DNA from: Verrucomicrobiota bacterium
Lineage (GTDB): Bacteria; Verrucomicrobiota; Verrucomicrobiia; Opitutales; Opitutaceae
Reading direction: 5' to 3'
Assembly (NCBI GenBank): GCA_023457715.1
Contig: JAEWKR010000040.1
Span: 1-36,572, forward strand
DNA length: 36,572 nt
A model generated the notes under the pieces. It made no database searches. It saw nothing but the letters and a program-made list of their open reading frames with translations, and was not told the origin of the DNA. Below, one piece after another: positions 25,701 to 32,063 of this stretch. Within the stretch, counting starts at the first letter, position 1, and each line of letters starts with the position of its first letter. Position numbers and translations under genes: made by a program.

Positions 25701-27091
25701 TCATGCAGGAAGCGAAGTGGGAAGCCGACTACCTGGCCAAGCTCCAGGACTCTGACGGCGGGTTCTACTTCATCGTGTACCCGAAGAACCGCGAGTACGA
25801 GGGCGATGTGTCTCCGGAGAAGGGCGACCAGCAGGTCGTCTGGCCGAAGAACACCTCCGCCACCGCGGCCGCCGTGGGCGTCCTCGCGCAGTTCGCCTCG
25901 TCCCCGCTGTTCAAGGCCAAGTACCCGGACGTCGCCGCCAAATACCTGTCCCAAGCCAAGCTCGGCTGGCAGTTCCTCATGAACGCCCATGCCAAGTACG
26001 GCAAGGTCGGCGCCTACCAGAAGATCACGTTCTACGGCGATACGTTCAACGACAACGACGAGCTGTCGTTCGCGGCGGCCGCTCTCTTCGCCGCCACCGG
26101 TGAGGCGCAGTACCACACGAAGCTTAAGGAATGGTTCCCGAATCCGGCGGACCACAACACCTTCCAGCACACGTGGCAGCGTATGTGGCAGGGCTACGGT
26201 GCGGCGATCCGCATGTATGCGTTCGCTGCCCGCTCGGGCCGCTTGGCGCAGAGCCAGCTCGATCCGGCGTACCTCGCGCTGTGTGAAGGTCAGGTCACCG
26301 CGGCTGGCGACGACGCGCTGACGTGGGCCACGCAGAGTGCCTACGGCACGTCCTTCCCGTCCCCGACCCGCCGTTACATGCAGGCTGGCTGGGTGTTCTC
26401 GATGGACTCGGCGTCCGACATGGCGGTGGCGTACCAGGTCAACCCGAAGCCGGCCTATGTCGATGCGCTGACGACGAACATGAACTATGAAGCGGGTGCC
26501 AACCCGGTGAATGCTTCCTTCGTCGCCGGTCTCGGCTACAAGCGTCCGCGCGAGATGGTCAGCCAGTACCGCAATACCAACCGTCACCTGGCGCCGCCCA
26601 TCGGGCAGCCCCTCGGCAACGTCCGCAACGCGTTCAGCCATCTGACGCACTACGGCACTGAGCTGTCCCGGGCGACGTTCCCGAATGATGGCCAGTCGGG
26701 CACCAGCTACCCGCTCCAGGATCGCTTCAGCGACATCTGGAACGTGACGGCGGAGTTCATCACCATCAACCAGGCGCGTGGACTCACGTCGGCAGCGTTC
26801 CTGGCGACTCAGACGACCGCGACGACCCCGGCCTGGAAGCCGGCGTCGACCCTGAACATCACCAGCATCGGTGCCGCCTCCGTGGGCAAGCCGTTCACGC
26901 TGTCGGTGAACACGGTCGGCCTCGACCTCACCGGTGCGCGCATCCTGTGGGAGGCCCAGGACGGAGCGACCGACTTCGGCACGACGTTCAACGTCACCCC
27001 GAAGAGCACGGGCACGAAGTGGGTCGAAGTCGAAATCAGCTGGCCGGACGGTCGCCGCCTCTTCGGCACCGGTTCGTTCACGGTCCAGTGA
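19793..27091 (+). CDS. Giant secreted protein: C25-like domain, Fn3/Ig, four repeat modules, GH9
   Basis: A 2432-aa extracellular or surface protein with signal peptide MIRFLSAAVALLTAITLNLT-SAYA. Order of parts: a Fn3-like segment (about 25-115); a gingipain (peptidase C25)-like domain (about 121-503) ending MGDPTLRLHP; Fn3 (about 505-600); an Ig-like domain (610-700, TAPTVTVSSPASG…). Four copies of a 155-residue module starting WIDDALP follow (about 749-904, 929-1086, 1185-1341, 1377-1530), joined by Thr/Ser/Gly linkers. Then come the GH9 N-terminal Ig domain (about 1594-1830), the GH9 catalytic domain with GGHHDAGDYSKY (1920-1931) and proton-donor candidate E2321 in NVTAEF, and a C-terminal beta domain (2350-2432). 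The C25-like part lacks the usual His and Cys (GCG at 381-383, GSW at 421-423). The probable role is beta-glucan hydrolysis with several binding modules. Confidence 0.87.
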   Translation: MIRFLSAAVALLTAITLNLTSAYAVENVWDYSVQVSSAVQASPAKITLSWPQDTNGTPSSYTIFRKAPSDTNWGAGTTIAGGNTSYVDTNVTPGTPYEYRITKAGPSSYTGYGYIRTGINVPLVDYRGKVVLVVDNTVSGALATELKRLEQDMIGDGWSVVRHDVSRTATVASVKALIKSAYDADRANVKAVFLFGHIPVPYSGQFNPDGHPDHIGAWPADAFYGDMDGNWTDSTVNYTQTINTDVNDARRISNVPGDGKFDQSDLPSNVELQVGRVDLANMPGRKEWGGAPNFASETELLRKYLNKDHAFRNKKTTSPRRAILGDYFGARGGEAFGASGFRSFAPLVGASNIRDLNREFNDGRGVWIPQVSQNDALLVYGCGAGSYDAMSGIGSTGLYNGGTTYDLVKANTRGVFNLLFGSWLGDWDHEDNFLRAPLATDYGLVSVWSGRPHWYLHPMGQGETIGFVAQLVQNNSNQYQHAINTAARRTHIALMGDPTLRLHPVAPVGSLNGSASGSSVNLSWTAASDSAIVGYHVYRATSANGQYTRLTSSPTTSLNYTDSSAPSGAVYQVRAVKLEETTSGSYYNQSQGAFWSLAGGSSGGTTNPPATVADTTAPTVTVSSPASGATISGASVTVSVNANDNVGVTGVQFKLDGANLGSEDTSAPFSTVLNTTALSNGSHTLGAVARDAAGNMASATTLTVTVANAVASNGGTSGSGGSTTTTTTTTPPPSTVTAGNTTLATAGTVVWIDDALPAGAGGQGSNGDTWNWVTSPTFSGGKAHRSDVAAGKHEHWFGWSNSPLIVNQGEKLFTYVYLDPANPPKQIMLSWSTNSSWEHRAYWGADLLKRGTGAAYYNAGALPEAGKWVRLEVPASAVGLDASIVTAMMFTCYDGGATWDASGKSLPTTSAIEITPTPTQSITPNVNEVAFFDDALPAGAGGVGSYIDTWNWISANPTPYSGTKAHKSNVAAGEHKHWFGWASEKMPVASGDVLYTYVYLDPANPPSEIMIAWSTNSSWEHRAYWGQNKINIGNGVGRYRAGALPPTGQWVRLEVPAAAVGLAGETVTAMNFILFDGGVTWDKTGKFNGSAATTGFTVPASSSSGSTSGGTSSGTNTSTTTTTTTSGGTTSGGTTSGTNTSTTTTTTTSGGTTSGGTSSGSTTTTTPTTTTPSTTTAGLTVDDTLWIDDALPTGAGGMGSTVDTWNWTTNLAFKGTKSHRSDVAAGKHEHWFGWSNNNLPIAVGEKLFTYVYLDPANPPKQIMLSWSTQTSWDQRAYWGADLLKRGTGAAYYNAGPLPATGKWVRLEVPASAVGLEGKAVTAMMFTAYDGGVNWDASGKSKAGSSSSGSTSGGTSSGSTTTTTPTTTTPVVTTVDTLWIDDALPTGAGGMGSSVDTWNWVTNLAFAGTKSHRSDAAAGKHEHWFGWSNNNLSIATGDKLITYVYLDPANPPKQIMLSWSTQTSWDQRAYWGADLLKRGTGAAYYNAGALPATGKWVRLEVPASAVGLEGKSVTAMMFTAYDGAVNWDASGKASTVTSSGGTTSGGSTSGSTTSSTTTTTTSGGTTSGGTTSGSTTTTTPTTGTPTTGTPVTNSENAFARIPEVGDHELRVLTPTVLELRRIVLKQPDPATFADWNFVDTNGNFSAPATNNFAVTVNGQAVNVSSVGFRRIVAYGQLWVRDMRVEASLYLTLSSPIADGQAVEVKNPSGNLWSTSFKFASSADPLRFNPAIHVNQEGYAPSLSKKAMIGYYLGNQGELTIDSSKGFKLVNAATGVTVHTGTLTHRVEAGYQTSPLPYQKVYEADFTSFKTPGEYQLVVPGMGASLPFLINEGVAMAFTRTYELGLYHQRCGHSNALPFTRFTHDACHVRTAEIPTASGYDFTWRTIANYSGGNSTQTAPQLTNASTMLYPFVRQGTIDVSGGHHDAGDYSKYTTNVAQLAHQLMFTADSIKGASALDNLGIPESGDGVSDIMQEAKWEADYLAKLQDSDGGFYFIVYPKNREYEGDVSPEKGDQQVVWPKNTSATAAAVGVLAQFASSPLFKAKYPDVAAKYLSQAKLGWQFLMNAHAKYGKVGAYQKITFYGDTFNDNDELSFAAAALFAATGEAQYHTKLKEWFPNPADHNTFQHTWQRMWQGYGAAIRMYAFAARSGRLAQSQLDPAYLALCEGQVTAAGDDALTWATQSAYGTSFPSPTRRYMQAGWVFSMDSASDMAVAYQVNPKPAYVDALTTNMNYEAGANPVNASFVAGLGYKRPREMVSQYRNTNRHLAPPIGQPLGNVRNAFSHLTHYGTELSRATFPNDGQSGTSYPLQDRFSDIWNVTAEFITINQARGLTSAAFLATQTTATTPAWKPASTLNITSIGAASVGKPFTLSVNTVGLDLTGARILWEAQDGATDFGTTFNVTPKSTGTKWVEVEISWPDGRRLFGTGSFTVQ
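22035..24385 (+). repeat. Four coding repeats of the WIDDALP module
   Basis: Units of about 465 bp begin at about 22037, 22577, 23346 and 23922. Copies 1, 3 and 4 are closest; copy 2 (FFDDALP…) is the most diverged. Linkers between them (23095-23330, 23815-23920, 24390-24560) are themselves simple repeats of ACC/ACG threonine codons and GGC/TCC codons. Confidence 0.9.
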
Positions 27092-27554
27092 TGATTGGGT
27101 CTTGGCTCTAGGATCCAGGTTCTAGGGCCGAGCAGCCGGGGGACTCCGCTCCCCCGTTTCAGGTTCGGATGTAGGGCGGGGTCTCTTGGGAACGGTGAGT
27201 TTGCCGAACCCGCGAACCCCGCCGTACTCCGCGAAAGAATTACCGGGGTCGTCCAAACCCCGGCGGGTGGAATGAGAAGGAAGGGTTGGGGTTTCTGATT
27301 CCGGTTCGTCCGGTCTCTCGACCCTCAACCCTCAACTCTCAACTCCGCCCACAAGGCATCAGGACAGCATCAACTTTCGGTACAGGCTGCACTGCCTGCC
27401 GAACATAGCATAGGCGCCGGGGGTCATCGAAGCCCCCGGCGCTCTTGCGTCCAGGCGGCGCTGCGCGCCGCATTTCAGATTTCCGAATTCAAATTCCGCA
27501 GGCCCCCGTGGAATTGGGCACGTAGTCCCGTCTTCTGCGGAGGATTAGTGGCCG
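27092..27554. other. Spacer after the giant GH9 gene
   Basis: No gene is supported. Contains a CCGGGGT/ACCCCGG hairpin (27243-27264), a CCTCAAC/TCTCAAC heptamer array (27329-27351), a structured stretch with a strong hairpin (27350-27445), and a short TTTCAGATTTCCGAATTC segment (27472-27500). Confidence 0.65.
27414..27442 (+). terminator. Strong GC hairpin, possible terminator
   Basis: A perfect 10-bp stem GCGCCGGGGG/CCCCCGGCGC with loop TCATCGAAG, followed by TCTTG. It lies 320 bp after the GH9 stop and may end that transcript or a separate small RNA starting in the spacer. Confidence 0.5.
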
Positions 27555-28865
27555 CTACTTGGCCAGCGCCTTTACCTCACTCGGGAAAAGTCGGTCGCGC
27601 AGGGCGAGGGATGGCTTTTCCAGGAGCCGCGCCATCAGGCAGCCGGTGGCGATGGCGACCGCGACGTAGACCGAGGTCGTCGCGACGTAGGTGACACCGG
27701 GATCGACTCCACGGGCGGCGGCGTAAAGGGCGACCTTGTGTAGCGGGGTCTGGCCGAAGTCCACGTGCCAGAGGTATATTGAGTAGCTGAAAAAGCCCAT
27801 CGCCCCAAGCCACGCTGCGGGCCGCGAAGCAAAGGTGCGTTCCATGAACGGCGAACTATGCGGGAGCTGAATGAAGCCGCAAAGGAGCAGGGCGAAGCCG
27901 ACGTAGAGAGCGGCAAGGCCAATGCCAGCGGTCCACACGTTGGCCTCTGGGGCGAGGACAAGGGTGGGAAGCGCGAGGGCGAGGCCGACGAGAATCGAGC
28001 TTCTTGGGAACCGTCGCAGGATGGCGAGGCTCTCGGGTCGAAAATGGCTGAGATAGGCGAGCAGCGTACCGAGAAGAAGGCCGTCGCAGCGCAGGTGCGT
28101 CGCGTAGATGTTGACCGCGTCCGTGGGTCGAGTCGCGAAAACCCAGGTGCGCACGGCGCATAAGGTGACGACCGCGAGGATGATCGCAACCGGGAGCGAC
28201 CGCAGCAGCGCATCCGGCTTTCGACGACCGAGCAGCCAGTAGAACAGAAACGCGACGCCCAGATAGAAATGCTCCTCGACGGCGAGACTCCAGGTGTGGA
28301 TGCGGGGGGTATGGAAATAGTTCTGTACGTGCAGCAGGTTTGGCCAGAGCTGCTCCCACGGCCCGGTGGCGTCGCCGTGGCGGTTCTTCCACGCCAGCCA
28401 GCAGGCTACGAACGCAATGTAGACGAGGTAAGGCGGCCAGATCTTAAACCCCCGACGAATCACGAAGCGTCGCAGATTGACGGCTCCCGTTTTTCGGAAC
28501 TCCGAGAAGAGCAGTCCGCTGACCAGAAACCCACTGAGAACGAAAAAAAGATCCACGCCCGCCCAACCGATCCGCGTCCAGAAGCCGACCACGGGTTCGG
28601 CCCAGCCGAGGCCGGCAATAGGCGCGACCGTGTGGCGTCCCAGGACCATCAGGATGGCCACGGCCCGCAGGATATCGAGTGACAGCACGCGCCCCGGTGC
28701 GGAGGGTGGGGTGGACGTCAGTGCGGCACGGTATTGGGAGGCAGAAACGGAGGAGGCGCAGGCAGGAGTTGCGGCCCGCAGCTCCGGCGCCGGTGATTTC
28801 GAAAAGATCAGGGGGCTGCTGGCCGCCGCCGGTGGCACGGATTGGGAGTGAGGACTGAGAGACAT
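27555..28865 (-). CDS. Acyltransferase 3 family membrane protein (OafA/YrhL type)
   Basis: Predicted inner-membrane enzyme that transfers an acyl group, often acetyl, to sugars of an envelope or secreted polysaccharide. The 436-aa chain has a Ser/Ala/Pro-rich cytoplasmic N-terminus of about 58 residues, then SLDILRAVAILMVLGRHTVA, which holds the conserved R-x10-H of the family. GVDLFFVLSGFLVSGLLFSE, RRGFKIWPPYLVY and TWSLAVEEHFYL follow, all classic for AT3. About ten membrane helices are expected. The ATG is preceded by AACCCC. It is divergent from the O-antigen-ligase-like gene 200 bp away, which suggests that its target is the polysaccharide made by this region. Confidence 0.9.
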   Translation of the reverse strand: MSLSPHSQSVPPAAASSPLIFSKSPAPELRAATPACASSVSASQYRAALTSTPPSAPGRVLSLDILRAVAILMVLGRHTVAPIAGLGWAEPVVGFWTRIGWAGVDLFFVLSGFLVSGLLFSEFRKTGAVNLRRFVIRRGFKIWPPYLVYIAFVACWLAWKNRHGDATGPWEQLWPNLLHVQNYFHTPRIHTWSLAVEEHFYLGVAFLFYWLLGRRKPDALLRSLPVAIILAVVTLCAVRTWVFATRPTDAVNIYATHLRCDGLLLGTLLAYLSHFRPESLAILRRFPRSSILVGLALALPTLVLAPEANVWTAGIGLAALYVGFALLLCGFIQLPHSSPFMERTFASRPAAWLGAMGFFSYSIYLWHVDFGQTPLHKVALYAAARGVDPGVTYVATTSVYVAVAIATGCLMARLLEKPSLALRDRLFPSEVKALAK

Positions 28866-29065
28866 GGGGTTCGAGGAACGAAGCCACGGTCATGTTACCC
28901 GATTTGTTCCCCCGGCGTATGGGGGCTGCAACCCGTGCGGCGGAGTGGGTGGGCACCTACTGCCGCCTTATTCCGAGCGCCGGTACCTTTGTGGTGTAGC
29001 ATGGATTCAAGTACTCGCACGCGCACTCCGCAGCCGCCCGCTTCAGGCTCTGCCTGCGATTAACC
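28866..29065. promoter_or_regulatory. Divergent promoter region, acyltransferase and O-antigen ligase
   Basis: 200 bp without repeats or a supported gene; it must hold promoters for both divergent genes. No box was confidently identified. Confidence 0.4.
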
Positions 29066-30526
29066 ATGGACACGGAGACCAAACAACTGATGGCCGTCGT
29101 TGCGATCGCCGCGTTGTGCCCCTTCGCGGTGGTCGCCGCCCTGGTGTCGCAGCGGCTTCGTGACGTCGCGCTCTTTGCCTTCACCTTCGGTGCGGTTTTG
29201 ATGGTGCGCATGGATGTCGTTCTTTTTGGGACGTTCTGGTACCGGGGAACGTCGCGCGGCGTGCAGTTGTCGATTCTCGATGTTCTTCCCCTGTGTCTCT
29301 TCCTGGCCACGTTGCTGTTTCCGCGGTACCCTCGCGGGCGCTTCTACTGGCCGGCGGGGTTGGGGCTGACCTTGCTCTATCTGGGGTACTGTTGTGTCTC
29401 CGTCCTGATTTCGGACCCCCAAATCTACGGCGTTTGGGAGCTGGCAAAGATGTTTCGGGGCCTCCTGGTGTTTCTCGCCGCGGCGCTGTTTATCCGGACC
29501 AATCGGGAGCTGGCGATTGTCGTTGCGGCGTTGGCCGCGACGGCGTGCCTGCAGGGCTTCAACGGCATTGAGCAGCGGTTGTTCAAAGGTGCCATTCGCC
29601 CACCCGGCACCCTGGATCATGCCAACACCCTTTCGACTTATCTGTGCCTGATTGCGCCCGTCCTGGTCGCTGCAGCGATGGCGAACTGGTGGAAATGGCT
29701 GCGCGGGTTCGCGGCGTTCGGCTGGTTGATGGCCGCCGGCGCCGAACTGATGACACTGTCGCGCATGGGCATCCCCGTATTCATCATGGTCAGCGGCGGC
29801 ACGGCCATCGTATGTTCCTCGTGGCGTCCCTCGAAAGAGAAGTTCGGGGTGATCGCGTTGGTGGCAGTGGCTGCCGCGATCTTTCTGCCCGTGACGTGGC
29901 CAGCGCTGAAAGAGCGGTACATGCAGGGGGACATCCGTGCGGAACTTACGGACGAAAAACAAATTGAAACGCGCGGCGTGTACTGGCGGACCGCCAAGAT
30001 GATGATCGAAGATCATCCCTACGGCGTCGGTCTCAACAACTGGTCTTATTCCGTGAGCACCGTCTACGGCCCGTTGATGGGTTACAAGTACGTCGATTAT
30101 GGCGATATCATCGAGCCGACCAAAGAGGAGGCGCACCACATCACGCTCCCGCCGGCGGCCGACTCTCTTCCGTCATTGACCCTGGGCGAGCTGGGAATTC
30201 CGGGCGCCGTCATTTTTCTGCTCCTCTGGCTGCGTTGGCTGCAGATCGGAGCCGTCTTCCTCGGCCAGCGCCTGAACGATGAGCCCATGCACCGCGTCGC
30301 GATCGGGATCGCGTTCGGGATTTTTGGAATGTTTCTGCAAAGCGCGACGGAATGGACCTACAAGCAGCCGGGCGTGTTCTTCACGGCGAGTATCATGATC
30401 GGCGCACTGGCCGCGATGCACCGCGCGCGGAAGCTCGCGAAGAAGGAGGCGAAGCGCCGACGGCTCGAGGGCGAGTCCGATCTACGCTCCGCTAATGCAG
30501 AATTGAGAATGCAGAATGCAGAATGA
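29066..30526 (+). CDS. O-antigen ligase/polymerase-like (Wzy_C domain) membrane protein
   Basis: Predicted inner-membrane protein that polymerises or ligates polysaccharide repeat units in the periplasm. The 486-aa chain has about ten to twelve helices. The Wzy_C region is visible as GAELMTLSRMGIPVFIM, followed by a large periplasmic loop (about residues 280-385) with RGVYWRTAKMMIEDHPYGVG, LNNWSYSV and EEAHHITL, then GELGIPGAVIFLLLW. Whether it is a polymerase or a ligase cannot be told from sequence. The basic C-terminal tail (KLAKKEAKRRR) ends in NAELRMQNAE, which is encoded by a heptamer repeat (GCAGAAT units at 30496-30523); the original stop has evidently been replaced by repeat sequence. 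Co-located with Wza- and Wzz-like genes. Confidence 0.85.
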   Translation: MDTETKQLMAVVAIAALCPFAVVAALVSQRLRDVALFAFTFGAVLMVRMDVVLFGTFWYRGTSRGVQLSILDVLPLCLFLATLLFPRYPRGRFYWPAGLGLTLLYLGYCCVSVLISDPQIYGVWELAKMFRGLLVFLAAALFIRTNRELAIVVAALAATACLQGFNGIEQRLFKGAIRPPGTLDHANTLSTYLCLIAPVLVAAAMANWWKWLRGFAAFGWLMAAGAELMTLSRMGIPVFIMVSGGTAIVCSSWRPSKEKFGVIALVAVAAAIFLPVTWPALKERYMQGDIRAELTDEKQIETRGVYWRTAKMMIEDHPYGVGLNNWSYSVSTVYGPLMGYKYVDYGDIIEPTKEEAHHITLPPAADSLPSLTLGELGIPGAVIFLLLWLRWLQIGAVFLGQRLNDEPMHRVAIGIAFGIFGMFLQSATEWTYKQPGVFFTASIMIGALAAMHRARKLAKKEAKRRRLEGESDLRSANAELRMQNAE

Positions 30527-30887
30527 GGCGTCAGAGCCGAGCCGGAGGCGGGCGCTGCGACTGTCTTGGGCGTCACGCACCGGTTTGCCCAAGGACTGAG
30601 CCTCCGTGTCCTCCTTGTCGGAGCTCTGTACTATCCCGGAAATTCGTGTTTTTTCAGCACGATTGGTTTTTGGGCTCCTCCCAATCCTCTCAACCACAGA
30701 TGAACTTAGATGGACTCAGATTTGGAAAAAGACCGGCCTGGATCCGTGTCCATCTGGGTTCATCTGTGGTTCAATGGGTTTGATTTGGTTGTGGCGCAGC
30801 CGCTCTGGGCTCTCTGTGGCTACTTCGGAATCCAGGGTGAATGGAGAATGAGGCACGAAGAATCACCCTTCTCCATTCTACCTTAGC
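30527..30887. repeat. Spacer with nested repeats
   Basis: Bases 30531-30561 match 5790-5820. Bases 30598-30629 and 30809-30836 are the two halves of the segment found uninterrupted at 253-312, split by the roughly 179-bp element (next entry). No gene is supported. Confidence 0.85.
30628..30806 (-). mobile_element. Roughly 179-bp non-autonomous repeat element, copy B, inserted in another repeat
   Basis: Inverted copy of 4036-4213. It interrupts a sequence whose intact version exists at 253-312: the left flank matches for 32 bases and the right flank for 28 bases. GCTCTG occurs on both sides (30623-30628 and 30802-30807), a candidate 6-bp target duplication. The element carries no coding capacity and would need a transposase or RAYT-type enzyme in trans. 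Confidence 0.8.
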
Positions 30888-31703
30888 TCACGCGGCGGGC
30901 AGTTCGAACCAGAAGGTGCTGCCTTGGCCCGGCTGGGAATCCGCACCGACACTGCCGCACATGCGCTCGGCGGCTTTGCGGACGATCGCCAGGCCGAGAC
31001 CGCTGCCCGGGTACACCTGCTCGGTGGCGAGGCGCTGAAAAAGCAGGAAGAGCCGGGGGCGCGCGGTCTCCGTGATGCCGATGCCCCGGTCGCGCACCAG
31101 GATCCGGACTCGGTCGCCGCGGCGCTCCGCCCCGATCGTGACGTCCGGCTTCTCGCCGGGGCGCACAAACTTGACCGCGTTGTCCAACAGCTGGGCGAGG
31201 CATTGCGTCACGAAGGGCGCATGCCCCTGGACGCGTGGGAGGTCGGCCGCCACGATCACGCACGCGCGCGGCTCACGCAGCTCGGCGCGCTCAGCGATCA
31301 GCTCCCCGACCAAGGCGCCAACGTCGACCGGGCCAGGATCCATCTCCTGTCGCGAAACCCGGGAATAAATGAGGACATCCTGGATCAGGCGGTCCATCCG
31401 GCCGGCGGCGGCCAGCACGCGTTTCAGATACTCCACGCCATCGGGAATCTGGGCACCATGGTCCGTCAGGACAATGTCGGTGAAACCCTGGATCGCGCGC
31501 AGCGGCGCTCGCAGGTCGTGGGAAAGGCTGTAGGAAAAGGCCTCCAGCTCGGCGGTCGCCTCGTCCACGCGCGCGTTGCGCTCCGCCAGCGCGCGCTCCA
31601 GCTCGATCACCCGCGCCTGGAGCTCCGAGGCCGACGGAGCCGGCGCGAGCACCGACCGCAGGGGATCGCTGGAGTGGGAGGAGGGGGTGGAGGTGGCGGG
31701 CAT
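30888..31703 (-). CDS. Histidine kinase without sensor or membrane domain
   Basis: Predicted cytoplasmic two-component kinase. The 271-aa chain starts with a disordered Ser/Pro segment, then a coiled coil (about 26-55, ELQARVIELERALAERNARV). The HisKA dimerisation domain follows, with phospho-acceptor H62 in SLSHDLRAPLRAI. The ATPase domain has the N box LLDNAVKF (N175), G1 DRGIGI (205-210) and G2 GSGLGLAI (233-240). All catalytic motifs are intact. There is no PAS, HAMP or membrane segment and no adjacent response regulator, so input must come through protein contact. The H-box type resembles bacteriophytochrome-like kinases. It lies downstream of the export genes but is separated by 360 bp of repeats. 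CCCCC precedes the ATG. Confidence 0.88.
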   Translation of the reverse strand: MPATSTPSSHSSDPLRSVLAPAPSASELQARVIELERALAERNARVDEATAELEAFSYSLSHDLRAPLRAIQGFTDIVLTDHGAQIPDGVEYLKRVLAAAGRMDRLIQDVLIYSRVSRQEMDPGPVDVGALVGELIAERAELREPRACVIVAADLPRVQGHAPFVTQCLAQLLDNAVKFVRPGEKPDVTIGAERRGDRVRILVRDRGIGITETARPRLFLLFQRLATEQVYPGSGLGLAIVRKAAERMCGSVGADSQPGQGSTFWFELPAA

Positions 31704-32063
31704 GGGGGCTTGGGGGCGGAGGGGCGAAAGATTCTATTCAACGTCCAACGTCCAACATCCAACGTCCAACATCCAACGTTCAACCGCCGAGGCGTGAATA
31801 TGGAAGGTTGAACACTGAACATCGAACACTGAACATCGAACATCGAACATTGAACATCGAAGTCAGGCACGGGGGCCTGCGGCTACGCGGAGAAAGAAAT
31901 CGCGGCGTCAGCCGGTCGTACGTGAACGTTGGAGGTTGGGCGTTGGATGTTGGATGTTGAGCGTTGGATGTTGAGCCTTGGATCTTCCGCTCCGTCCTTC
32001 GATGTTCGATGTTCAACGTTCGATGTTCGATGTTCCGTTCGACCTCGGCCGTTCCCCTCCGGC
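31704..32063. repeat. Four heptamer arrays in an A-B-A'-B' order
   Basis: A is 31739-31785 (CAACGTC/CAACATC units). B is 31809-31861 (TGAACAT/CGAACAT). A' is 31927-31985 (GTTGGATGTTGGA, the complement of A). B' is 32000-32036 (TCGATGTTCGATG, the complement of B). A pairs with A' and B with B', but the pairings cross, so they cannot form two nested hairpins. Unique sequence of about 60 bp lies between B and A'. No gene is supported. Confidence 0.9.

Noticed and set aside
30888..31703. Truncated histidine kinase that lost its sensor half
   Set aside because: A start codon in the usual local context precedes a complete coiled coil, HisKA and ATPase domain, and no sensor remnant lies upstream; a soluble kinase is more likely.
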